From positions 1 to 64,000 of the forward strand of contig JAGWTZ010000002.1 of NCBI GenBank assembly GCA_028868695.1: a DNA stretch of 64,000 nucleotides, written 5' to 3'. A program made the position numbers and the translations under genes. Positions 9,031 to 16,564 of this stretch are shown in pieces; positions within the stretch are counted from its first letter, which is position 1, and every line of letters begins with the position of its first letter. Source of the DNA: Alphaproteobacteria bacterium. Lineage in GTDB: Bacteria > Pseudomonadota > Alphaproteobacteria > Rhizobiales > Aestuariivirgaceae. A model generated the notes under the pieces. That model searched no databases and had not been told where the DNA came from. It saw only the letters and a list, made by a program, of their open reading frames with translations.

Positions 9031-9465
9031 ATGCTCAACAAATTGCTGATTGGGGCTGCTGCCCTTGGCGTTTTGGGTGGCGTGGCCTTTGCCGAAACCA
9101 ACGCGGCCAGCCCGCCCCCGGCGCCGGACCAGAACGCCCAGGCCGCGCAAAACGGCCCAGATGGCGGCCAGGATGGCCAAGGCTGGTGGGGCCGGCACAT
9201 GCGCCGCCACGGCCATGGCATGATGGGCGGCATGGGCGGTCCCGGTGGCATGATGGGCGGCCAGGGCGGCCCCGGCATGATGGGTGGCCCCGGCATGATG
9301 GCCATGATGAACCACCAGGGTTTCAAACTGAATTTGGGCAATGGCGTTGATGTCGGCGTGATGTGCGGCAAGGAAGCCTTGAAGGATTGCATTGCCGAAG
9401 CCCAGCCACTGATTGACGCGGCCAAGGCCGCCGCCGCGGCGCAGCCCGCCGCCAAGACACCCTGA
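9031..9465 (+). CDS. Small exported Met/Gly-rich protein of unknown function
   Basis: I do not recognise a family. The 144-residue product has a clear signal peptide (MLNKLLIGAAALGVLGG, cleavage likely after AFA). A Pro/Ala/Gln/Asp-rich stretch follows, then GRHMRRHGHGMMGGMGG and further GGMMGG/GGPGMM repeats (about 55-95, Met, Gly and His rich). A short C-terminal part contains two cysteines (VGVMCGKEALKDC). ATG 9031 has GGAG six bases upstream. Met/His-rich exported proteins sometimes bind copper, but nothing nearby supports that. A GC-rich hairpin follows the gene. Confidence 0.8.
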   Translation: MLNKLLIGAAALGVLGGVAFAETNAASPPPAPDQNAQAAQNGPDGGQDGQGWWGRHMRRHGHGMMGGMGGPGGMMGGQGGPGMMGGPGMMAMMNHQGFKLNLGNGVDVGVMCGKEALKDCIAEAQPLIDAAKAAAAAQPAAKTP

Positions 9466-9479
9466 CACGGCGCAAGCCG

Positions 9480-9518
9480 GCGCAGCCGCCCGCCCCCTCC
9501 CAGGCCGGGCGGCTGCGC
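9480..9518 (+). terminator. GC-rich hairpin downstream of the Met-rich protein gene
   Basis: A perfect 13-bp inverted repeat (9480-9492 with 9506-9518) lies 15 bases after the stop. No T run follows, so intrinsic termination is uncertain; it may stabilise the mRNA 3' end. Confidence 0.5.
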
Positions 9519-9611
9519 TGGCTGAGCATGAACAAATTGCAATCCCCCCGCCTTGCTGCATAAACTAAACATGCTGTCACGGCGCTGCTGCGCCATATGG
9601 GGGGAAAGATC

Positions 9612-10250
9612 ATGACCGTTCAAAGCATCGCCGTGAAAGCCATGCGCCCAACGCAAATGGCCGTGGGCCGCAAGCTGGTGAAGGCCAAGCGCAAGGGCCT
9701 GCGTGAGCGCGAGCGCAAGCCGCAGGAACTGGTCGACTTCATTCTCGAAAACCCCATCCGCGTCGTCATGGGCCCCGGCAACCAGATCTATGTCGTTGAC
9801 CACCATCACCTGGCCCATGCCTTGCTGGATGAAGGCTTCGACACTGCCCCCGTGGTGGTGATCGGCGATCTCGCCAACCTCGCCATGCCGGAATTCTGGA
9901 AGCAGATGGAAGGCAAGGGCTGGCTGCACCCCTATGACAACAAGGGCCGCAAGCGCCCCATCCGCGACATTCCCAAAAAGATCAGCAAGCTCGAAGATGA
10001 CCCCTACCGCTCACTGGCGGGCATGGTGCGCCTGGAAGGCGGCTTCCAGAAAACCACAACGCCCTATGCCGAATTCACCTGGGCGGATTTCTACCGCAAG
10101 CAAATTCCTGAAAAGCTTCTGAAGAAGGATTTTGAAAAGGCCCTGCATTGGGCCAAGCGCCTGGCCTCAACGCCGGAAGCCGCCGCCCTGCCCGGCTACA
10201 CGCCCAAAGGCGCCGCCAAGGCCGATAAGAAAAAAACAGACGATCAATAG
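9612..10250 (+). CDS. ParB-like nuclease domain protein, stand-alone
   Basis: The 212-residue protein resembles the ParB-like superfamily (ParBc_2 type). It has KPQELVDFILENPIRVVMGPGNQIYVVDHHHLAHALLDEGF near residues 36-76, followed by WKQMEGKGWLHPYDNKGRK. It is not the chromosome-partitioning ParB: there is no ParA neighbour and no obvious HTH. The C terminus is Lys-rich. ATG 9612 is preceded by GGGGAAAG and was preferred to an upstream in-frame start. The stop overlaps the convergent kinase-like gene by seven bases. Its role is unknown. Confidence 0.75.
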   Translation: MTVQSIAVKAMRPTQMAVGRKLVKAKRKGLRERERKPQELVDFILENPIRVVMGPGNQIYVVDHHHLAHALLDEGFDTAPVVVIGDLANLAMPEFWKQMEGKGWLHPYDNKGRKRPIRDIPKKISKLEDDPYRSLAGMVRLEGGFQKTTTPYAEFTWADFYRKQIPEKLLKKDFEKALHWAKRLASTPEAAALPGYTPKGAAKADKKKTDDQ

Positions 10251-11182
10251 GCCTTGCCGCTGAGAAAGGCCTCGCAGAGGTCAGCCGTTTGCCGCGCGAA
10301 CGCAGGCTTCACCTCCCGCGCCAGGTCAATCTCCGCATGGCTTCCCAGCCAGGCGGTGAGCAGGATGCGCCGGAACATGATGAAGGTCCTGATCTCCGCC
10401 TCATCCGCCTTGGTGAGCACGCGCAGCTTTCTGTAACCCTCAATCCAATGCGCGATCAGTGCGAGTGATTGCGCCTCATGCTCATGGAAGGAAATCATGT
10501 TGGCCGCGTCATACATGAACCATGAAAAGCCGCTGTCATCAAAGTCGATGACCTTAATGGCGGCACCATCCACCAGCAGGTTGGCCAGCCGCAAATCACC
10601 ATGGATCAGGTTGAAGCGCGAGGGCGCTTGCCCATAGGCCTTGAGGCGCTGTTCAATCACATCAACGGCGCGCCCATAAAGGGGCAGCATCTCTGGCGTG
10701 ACGCCAAGGCCTTGCCGCCAATCCCCCCAGCGTTTCTCCGCGCCAAAGGCGGCATCAAAATCCCAGTGTGGCCGCGTGAAGAAGGCCGGGCGCTGCCAGC
10801 GCTCCACATGATCATGCAGCCGCGCCGCAATGCCGCCCAGGGTCTCGGCGAAGATAGCCAGATCATCACCGATCTGCGGCTCCACGCCCGCTTCCCATGA
10901 AAACAGCACGCCCTGCCGTGCGCCGATCTGTTGCAGATAGGCCCCGTTCCGGCCACGCAGCGGCTTTGCTGCATCGATCACGCGCTCTTCATGCAGGCTT
11001 TCCAGCCAGGCCATCTCGGAGGCGATCTCCTCCGCAGTGTGATAGCCGGGCCGCGTGATGCGCAGCGCAAAGCTGGGCCCTGCCGCCGTATCAATCCGGT
11101 AGGTTTCATTTTCGGAGACATTGACCAGACGGAGATCAAACTCCCCGCCCAGGTCAAAGGCCCGCGCCACATCATGCTTCAT
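10244..11182 (-). CDS. Aminoglycoside-phosphotransferase-fold kinase (SrkA/homoserine-kinase-like)
   Basis: A 312-residue small-molecule or protein kinase of the APH/choline-kinase fold. It shows a glycine-poor N-lobe (VNVSENETYRI), the Brenner motif LIHGDLRLANLL (catalytic Asp) and the metal-binding IDFDDSGF. SrkA-like stress kinases and type II homoserine kinases share these features, and substrate cannot be told apart here. ATG 11182 lies inside the end of the upstream methyltransferase gene (11-base overlap), so the two are probably cotranscribed. An upstream TTG would extend it by two residues. Confidence 0.82.
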   Translation of the reverse strand: MKHDVARAFDLGGEFDLRLVNVSENETYRIDTAAGPSFALRITRPGYHTAEEIASEMAWLESLHEERVIDAAKPLRGRNGAYLQQIGARQGVLFSWEAGVEPQIGDDLAIFAETLGGIAARLHDHVERWQRPAFFTRPHWDFDAAFGAEKRWGDWRQGLGVTPEMLPLYGRAVDVIEQRLKAYGQAPSRFNLIHGDLRLANLLVDGAAIKVIDFDDSGFSWFMYDAANMISFHEHEAQSLALIAHWIEGYRKLRVLTKADEAEIRTFIMFRRILLTAWLGSHAEIDLAREVKPAFARQTADLCEAFLSGKAY

Positions 11183-12011
11183 CGTCAAGCGTCTTCAACA
11201 CATCCGCCAGCCGCGCAGTGGCGCTGCCGGGCTTCTTGGGCTGCGGCTGGCTGGCATGTGGTTTCCAGGCCATGGCCCAAAGAATGTCCAGCGTGGCGCG
11301 CACCCGGCCGTCGCCATCGGCATAGTGAAGCTGATAATCCTGCGCGCAAGCCAGCAGCATGCGGCGAGACGTGAAACTCTTGCGCCGCCCCAGCAGCGGA
11401 TTGGCAAACCCGAAAGCCTTGATCTCACGCATCAGCGCCAGCCCGTCGCCATAGCGCAAGGTGAGGTGGTCAACATCAGTGACCGGAAGTGCAAGCCCCG
11501 CCCGCTGCAGCAGGCTGCCCATTTCCCGAACCCCGATCATCGGCGCCACCCGCAGCGAAGCGCCATCATCAAGGCTGCTTTCCGCCGCCAGCCAGCTTTG
11601 CCGCAACTCTTGCAAGGTGTCCGCCGCAAAGCAGCAGGCCATGAACAACCCATCCGGCCGCAGCGCGCGGGCGCATTGCGCCAGCTGGCCGGGCACGTCA
11701 TTCACGCAGTGCAGGTCCAGCCCATGCAAAACCAGCTCATAGGCTCCGGCTTCCAGCGCCAGCGCTTCATCTCCCTGCGGTGGAACAATCTCGATTGCCC
11801 CGCATTTGCCGCTGGCCGCCAGCACGGAGCGGAACGGCTCCGCCGCGCCGGCAATCACCGCCACCTGCTCAAAGCGGTGATTGATCACCGCCAGCCGCGC
11901 TTCCAGGTCTTCCGCCACTTGCGCCAGCAGCGGCGCTTGCGCGGCACTGGCCTTGGCCTGCCGCGCGCGGTAGACTTCACGGTCAAAGATCTGAGGGATA
12001 TCCGCCACCAT
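11172..12011 (-). CDS. SAM-dependent methyltransferase, BioC/NDUFAF5-like
   Basis: A 279-residue protein beginning MVADIPQIFDREVYRARQAKA, which matches the alphaproteobacterial group related to mitochondrial NDUFAF5 and BioC. The Rossmann core is diverged (VAVIAGAAEPFRSVL, YELVLHGLDLHCVNDVPGQLAQCARALRPDGLF), but the post-motif layout is that of class I methyltransferases. The mitochondrial homologue supports complex I assembly; function here is inferred only. The start at 12011 is the first ATG that gives the conserved N terminus. The open frame continues 70 codons upstream through comF sequence, which is spurious. It is divergent from comF. Confidence 0.82.
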   Translation of the reverse strand: MVADIPQIFDREVYRARQAKASAAQAPLLAQVAEDLEARLAVINHRFEQVAVIAGAAEPFRSVLAASGKCGAIEIVPPQGDEALALEAGAYELVLHGLDLHCVNDVPGQLAQCARALRPDGLFMACCFAADTLQELRQSWLAAESSLDDGASLRVAPMIGVREMGSLLQRAGLALPVTDVDHLTLRYGDGLALMREIKAFGFANPLLGRRKSFTSRRMLLACAQDYQLHYADGDGRVRATLDILWAMAWKPHASQPQPKKPGSATARLADVLKTLDDEA

Positions 12012-12072
12012 GGAGGGGGAGCTAGCCGAAAAGCCCGGCCCATTCCAGTTCCAGTTTGCCAGGCGCTGGGGC

Positions 12073-12801
12073 ATGGCAGGCTGGCGCGGGCTTGTGGCCG
12101 CCCTCACCCCGGCCCATTGCCTTGCCTGCGCCGAGCCTGTGGAGGAATCCGCCTGTGTCTGTGCTTCCTGCTGGCAGAAGCTGAAATTCCTCGATGAGCC
12201 TGTCTGCAATGTGCTGGGCACGCCCTTTGCCTATGATCCCGGAGAAGGCGTGTTGAGCCCGCAGGCCCTGAGCCACCCGCCGGCCTGGGACAGGGCGCGC
12301 GCCGCCTTGGTGTTTGATGATGTTTCGAAAGAGTTCGTCCACGCCTTCAAATATGGCGACAGGGCCGAGGCCGGCCTGTTCATGGCCCGCCTGATGGCGA
12401 GGGCCGGCAGACGGCTGGTTGCCGAGGCCGATGTCATCCTGCCCGTACCCCTGCATTGGACAAGGCTGTGGAAACGCCGTTTCAACCAGGCTGCCTTTCT
12501 GGCCCAGCACATCGCCAAGGCGGGCGGCAAGGCTTTTGAACCGCAAGCCCTGAAGCGCCTGCGCGCCACACCACAGCAAGTGGGGCTGGATGCCGAGGCA
12601 CGGCGCAAGAACATGCGCAAGGCCTTTGCCGTGGCGAGGCCCGATGCGGTGGCCGGCAAGGCCGTGCTGCTGGTTGATGATGTGCGCACCACCGGCGCCA
12701 CCATCACCGCTTGCGCCGACGCCCTGAAATCCGCAGGGGCCGTCCGCGTTGATGTCTTGACCTTTGCCCTTGTGAATGAGCCGTTTCGGCCTCATATTTA
12801 G
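12073..12801 (+). CDS. comF: ComF family phosphoribosyltransferase-like protein
   Basis: A 242-residue ComF-type protein. The N-terminal cysteines (HCLACAEPVEESACVCASCW) form a zinc-finger-like segment. The C-terminal phosphoribosyltransferase signature VLLVDDVRTTGATITACADAL is complete, with DVILPVPLHWTRLWKRRFNQA before it. ComF proteins assist DNA uptake in competent bacteria, but many non-competent species keep one of unknown role. ATG 12073 leaves 61 bases from the divergent methyltransferase start; an earlier in-frame ATG at 12010 would overlap that start. grxC follows after three bases. Confidence 0.88.
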   Translation: MAGWRGLVAALTPAHCLACAEPVEESACVCASCWQKLKFLDEPVCNVLGTPFAYDPGEGVLSPQALSHPPAWDRARAALVFDDVSKEFVHAFKYGDRAEAGLFMARLMARAGRRLVAEADVILPVPLHWTRLWKRRFNQAAFLAQHIAKAGGKAFEPQALKRLRATPQQVGLDAEARRKNMRKAFAVARPDAVAGKAVLLVDDVRTTGATITACADALKSAGAVRVDVLTFALVNEPFRPHI

Positions 12802-12804
12802 GCC

Positions 12805-13065
12805 ATGCCTGAGATTACAATTTACACCACCGAACTCTGCCCCTATTGCCGCCGCGCCAAGGCGCTGCTTGAGCAAAAGGGCGCGGCCTATCATGAAATT
12901 GACGTGACCTATGACCCCGGCATGCGCGCCACCATGGCGCAGCGCGCCGGCGGCATCCGCACCGTGCCGCAAATCTTCATCGGCAGCACCCATGTGGGCG
13001 GCTGTGATGAGATCTATGCGCTTGAGGCAAAGGGCGGGCTTGACCCGTTGCTGGCCCGCGCATGA
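12805..13065 (+). CDS. grxC: Glutaredoxin 3
   Basis: An 86-residue dithiol glutaredoxin that reduces disulfides and glutathione mixed disulfides in the cytoplasm. It has the CPYC active site (Cys12 and Cys15), the TVPQIFIG cis-proline loop and the GGCDEI glutathione-binding segment. It begins three bases after the comF stop and ends with a four-base overlap (ATGA) with the nitrilase gene. The comF-grxC-nitrilase-DUF1178 order is a conserved alphaproteobacterial cluster. Confidence 0.96.
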   Translation: MPEITIYTTELCPYCRRAKALLEQKGAAYHEIDVTYDPGMRATMAQRAGGIRTVPQIFIGSTHVGGCDEIYALEAKGGLDPLLARA

Positions 13066-13904
13066 GTTTCAAGGCAGGGCTTGTCCAACTCCGCTCCGGC
13101 ACCGATGAGGGCCAGAACCTCTCTGCGGCGCGCGCACTGATCCGCGAGGCTGCCGCCAAGGGCGCTGATTTCATCACCACGCCGGAAATCACCAACCTGT
13201 TTGAGCCGGACCGCAAGGCCATGGCCGCCAAGCTTTCGCCGCAAGGCGAGAACATCTCGGTGCGCGGCTTTTCCGAATTGGCCAAGGAAATCGGCCGCTG
13301 GCTCCACATCGGCTCTCTCGCCCTCAAGAGCGAAAGCGGCCTGGCCCTGAACCGCAGCCTCATTTTCGCGCCCGATGGCCGCATCGCCGCCAGCTATGAC
13401 AAGGTGCACCTCTTTGACGTGGACCTGCCGAATGGCGACAAATACCGTGAGAGCGAGGCTTACCAGGGCGGCAAGGACGCCGTGGTGGTGGACCTGCCCT
13501 TCTGCGCCCTGGGCCTTGCCATCTGTTATGATGTGCGCTTCCCGGCGCTGTTCAACACCCTCGCCAATGCCGGGGCCAATGTGCTGGTGGCACCCGCCGC
13601 CTTCACCGTGCCCACTGGCCAGGCCCACTGGCATGTGCTGCAGCGTGCCCGTGCCATTGAAACCGGCAGCTTCATGATCACCGCCGCCCAGGGCGGGGAC
13701 CACAAGAACGGCCGCGCCACCTATGGCCATTCCCTTGTCGTCAACCCCTGGGGCGAGGTGATCGCCGAACTGCCGCATGATGAACCCGGCGTCCTGCTGG
13801 CTGATATTGACGTGGGCGAGGCGGCCAAGGCACGCGCCCGCATTCCCGCCCTTGCCAATGCCCGGCCCTTCGCCTTGAAACGCCTCAATGCCATGGCTAT
13901 GTGA
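13062..13904 (+). CDS. Carbon-nitrogen hydrolase, Nit1/Nit2-like (probable deaminated glutathione amidase)
   Basis: A 280-residue nitrilase-superfamily amidase with the catalytic triad Glu42 (TTPEITNL), Lys114 (YDKVHLFDV) and Cys155 (LAICYDVRFP). The DLPNGDKYRES segment is typical of the Nit1 group, which repairs deaminated glutathione, or of omega-amidase. The glutaredoxin gene directly upstream, with a four-base overlap, is consistent with a glutathione-related job, but this is inference. The downstream start overlaps its stop. Confidence 0.9.
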   Translation: MSFKAGLVQLRSGTDEGQNLSAARALIREAAAKGADFITTPEITNLFEPDRKAMAAKLSPQGENISVRGFSELAKEIGRWLHIGSLALKSESGLALNRSLIFAPDGRIAASYDKVHLFDVDLPNGDKYRESEAYQGGKDAVVVDLPFCALGLAICYDVRFPALFNTLANAGANVLVAPAAFTVPTGQAHWHVLQRARAIETGSFMITAAQGGDHKNGRATYGHSLVVNPWGEVIAELPHDEPGVLLADIDVGEAAKARARIPALANARPFALKRLNAMAM

Positions 13905-13909
13905 AGCCC

Positions 13910-14350
13910 ATGATCCACTATGACCTGCAATGCGAGAAGGGCCATCTCTTCGATGGCTGGTTCGCCTCCGGCGAGGCCTTCGAGAGGCAGCAGGCACGCG
14001 GGCTTGTGGAATGCTCCGTGTGCGGATCAAACAAGGTTGAAAAGCAGCTGATGGCGCCGGGCATCCCGGTCAAGTCCAACCGCAAGGCGGATGCGGCCCC
14101 CATGCATTCAGGCCCTGCCGATCCGCGCTTTGCCCAGATGATGCAGATGATGCGCGAGTACAAAAGCCACGTCGAGGCCAACTCGGAAGACGTCGGCCCC
14201 CGCTTTGCCGAAGAGGCGCGCAAGATCCATTACAAGGAGGCGCAAGACCGCGGCATCCGCGGCCAGGCCTCGCGCGAGGAAGCGCTGGAACTGATGGAAG
14301 AGGGCATCGAAGTCCACCCCCTCCCGGTTTTGCCGGAAGAGGGGAATTGA
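13910..14350 (+). CDS. DUF1178 family protein
   Basis: A 146-residue protein of the DUF1178 family, found almost only in Proteobacteria. The N terminus MIHYDLQCEKGHLFDGWF and the CSVCGS pair suggest a small zinc-ribbon-like site. The C-terminal part is charged and ends in a segment of Pro and Glu (EVHPLPVLPEE). ATG 13910 was chosen because it gives the family N terminus; a GTG at 13901 overlapping the previous stop is an alternative. Its function is unknown. Confidence 0.88.
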   Translation: MIHYDLQCEKGHLFDGWFASGEAFERQQARGLVECSVCGSNKVEKQLMAPGIPVKSNRKADAAPMHSGPADPRFAQMMQMMREYKSHVEANSEDVGPRFAEEARKIHYKEAQDRGIRGQASREEALELMEEGIEVHPLPVLPEEGN

Positions 14351-14361
14351 GCGCGCGGCGC

Positions 14362-15114
14362 TCACCCCCTCTGCCCCACCACCATGTAGTTGACACCCAT
14401 GTCCCGTGAGCCGCGCCATTCATCGGCCAGCGGGTGATAGGTGACACCGCTTTCCGCCTTCACGCCCACGCCGTTTTCAGACATCCAGCCGCGCAGCTCA
14501 TCTGGCGTGACAAAGCGCTCCCATTCATGCGTGCCCTTGGGCAGCCAGCCCAGCACATATTCGGCGCCGATGATGGCAAGGCCAAAGCTTTTCAGCGTGC
14601 GGTTCAGCGTGGCCACGAACATCAGCCCGCCGGGCTTCAGCATCGAGGCGCAGGAGGCCACAAAGAAAGCCGGCTGCGCCACATGCTCAATCACTTCCAT
14701 GTTGAGGATGATGTCGAACTTCTCACCTGCCGCGGCGAGGTCCTCGGCCATGCCCACGCGGTAGTCGATGGCAAGCTCCATCTCCGCGGCGTGGACGCGC
14801 GCCGTCTTGATGTTTTTCTCCGAGGCATCGACGCCCACAACCGAAGCCCCTAGCCGGGCCATGGGCTCGCACAACAGCCCGCCGCCGCAGCCGATGTCCA
14901 AAAGCCGCAGGCCCTCCAAGGGCGCGCGGGCCAGCGGGTCCAGCCCCAGCCGGGCGCAGGCCTGTTCCTTGATCCAGGCCAGCCGCACCGGGTTGAACTT
15001 GTGCAGCACCCCCATTTTGCCCTTCGGGTTCCACCATTCGGCGGCAAGTTTCGAGAATTTCTCCACCTCGCCTGAATCGAGGCTGGAAAGCGGGGCGGTT
15101 GTATGCATTGTCAT
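14362..15114 (-). CDS. ubiG: Ubiquinone biosynthesis O-methyltransferase
   Basis: UbiG carries out both O-methylations of the ubiquinone ring. The 250-residue protein has the SAM motif [28 protein letters not shown]. It also has the UbiG-specific N terminus ([27 protein letters not shown]) and [29 protein letters not shown], which is thought to contact the membrane. ATG 15114 is preceded by GGAAG. It is divergent from lysC, as in many Hyphomicrobiales, and their promoters must share the 129 bases between. Confidence 0.96.
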   Translation of the reverse strand: MTMHTTAPLSSLDSGEVEKFSKLAAEWWNPKGKMGVLHKFNPVRLAWIKEQACARLGLDPLARAPLEGLRLLDIGCGGGLLCEPMARLGASVVGVDASEKNIKTARVHAAEMELAIDYRVGMAEDLAAAGEKFDIILNMEVIEHVAQPAFFVASCASMLKPGGLMFVATLNRTLKSFGLAIIGAEYVLGWLPKGTHEWERFVTPDELRGWMSENGVGVKAESGVTYHPLADEWRGSRDMGVNYMVVGQRG

Positions 15115-15243
15115 GGCGGCTTCCGGAGTGATTTTTCGCGCCCCTTATTGCATAGAATTGGCCCATCGCCTAAGAGTGCATCGCGCCGCAGCAGGGGGCC
15201 AGAATCCCCTGTCCAAGCGGTTGAAAAAGCAAGGATTTGGCCA

Positions 15244-16497
15244 ATGGGCCGTTTGGTTATGAAATTCGGGGGCACCTCGGTTGCGGATATTGAGCGCATC
15301 CGCAACGTGGCCCGCCATGTGGAGCGTGAAGTCAAGGCTGGCAACCATGTTGCCGTGGTGGTCTCGGCCATGGCCGGCACCACCAACCAGCTGGTGGAAT
15401 GGTGCCGCCAGGCCGCCCCCATGCATGACGCGCGCGAATATGATGCCGTGGTGGCCACGGGTGAGCAGATCACCGCCGGCCTTCTGGCCATCGCGCTGCA
15501 GGAAATCGGCATCCCCGCCCGCTCCTGGGCCGGCTGGCAGATTCCCATCGAGACAGATGGCGTGCACGGCTCGGCCCGCATGACCAACATCAACGGCAGC
15601 GAAATCATCAAGCGCATGGAACAGGGCCAGGTGGCGGTGATCACCGGCTTCCAGGGCATCGGCCCGGACAAGCGCATCACCACCCTGGGCCGCGGCGGCT
15701 CCGACACCTCGGCCGTGGCCGTTGCGGCGGCCCTCAAGGCGTCCTGCGACATCTACACCGACGTGGACGGCGTTTACACCACAGACCCGCGCATCGTTTC
15801 CCACGCCCACAAGCTGGACCGCATTTCTTACGAAGAGATGCTGGAGCAAGCCTCGCTGGGCGCCAAGGTGCTGCAGACGCGCTCGGTCGAGCTCGCCATG
15901 GTCTACAAGGTGCCGCTGCAGGTGCGCTCATCCTTCGAGCCGCCGGATTCCCCCAACCAGAACAAGCCGGATGGCACGGGCCCCGGCACCATCGTTTGCG
16001 AAGAGGATAAAGCCATGGAACAGCATGTGGTCAGCGGTGTGGCCTATTCGCGTGACGAGGCCAAGATCTCGCTGCGCAAGGTGAAGGACAAGCCGGGCAT
16101 TTCCGCCGGCATCTTCGGCCCTCTGGCCGAGGCCGACATCAGCGTGGATATGATCGTGCAGAACGTTTCCGCCGATGGCACGACGACCGATCTCACCTTC
16201 ACCCTGCCCCGCAAGGACCTGCGCAAGGCCCTCGACGTGCTGGGCAAGCTGAAGGAGCAGATCGGCTTCAATGACATCGTGCACTCGGCCGATGTGGCCA
16301 AGGTGTCGATCGTCGGCATCGGCATGAGGAGCCACGCGGGCGTTGCCGCCAAGATGTTCAAGACGCTGGCCGACAAGGGCATCAACATCCAGGCGATCAC
16401 CACCTCGGAAATCAAGATCAGCGTGCTGATCGATGAAGCCTATACCGAACTGGCGGTGCGCGCCCTGCACACGGCTTACGGGCTGGACAAGGCCTGA
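15244..16497 (+). CDS. lysC: Aspartate kinase
   Basis: Aspartate kinase makes beta-aspartyl phosphate, the first step towards lysine, threonine, methionine and diaminopimelate. The 417-residue protein begins MGRLVMKFGGTSVADIERIRN, with the kinase KFGGTS motif. It has GRGGSDTSAVAVAAAL and the C-terminal pair of ACT domains (about 265-405), which bind feedback inhibitors. ATG 15244 gives the usual N terminus; the open frame upstream is not conserved-looking. It is followed after 67 bases by ptsP. Confidence 0.96.
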   Translation: MGRLVMKFGGTSVADIERIRNVARHVEREVKAGNHVAVVVSAMAGTTNQLVEWCRQAAPMHDAREYDAVVATGEQITAGLLAIALQEIGIPARSWAGWQIPIETDGVHGSARMTNINGSEIIKRMEQGQVAVITGFQGIGPDKRITTLGRGGSDTSAVAVAAALKASCDIYTDVDGVYTTDPRIVSHAHKLDRISYEEMLEQASLGAKVLQTRSVELAMVYKVPLQVRSSFEPPDSPNQNKPDGTGPGTIVCEEDKAMEQHVVSGVAYSRDEAKISLRKVKDKPGISAGIFGPLAEADISVDMIVQNVSADGTTTDLTFTLPRKDLRKALDVLGKLKEQIGFNDIVHSADVAKVSIVGIGMRSHAGVAAKMFKTLADKGINIQAITTSEIKISVLIDEAYTELAVRALHTAYGLDKA

Positions 16498-16504
16498 ACC
16501 GCCG

Positions 16505-16555
16505 ATGGGCATCATGTTCGCAAACCGGTTCTGGCAAAAGGCCCTGATCGCCTGA
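16505..16555 (+). CDS. Possible 16-residue leader peptide ahead of ptsP
   Basis: An ATG-started frame of 16 codons (MGIMFANRFWQKALIA) fills most of the lysC-ptsP gap. Its TGA (16553-16555) overlaps the AGGA that serves ptsP at 16565. I see no clear ribosome binding site for it, so it may be chance. If translated, it would couple to ptsP. Confidence 0.25.
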   Translation: MGIMFANRFWQKALIA

Positions 16556-16564
16556 GGATATCGC

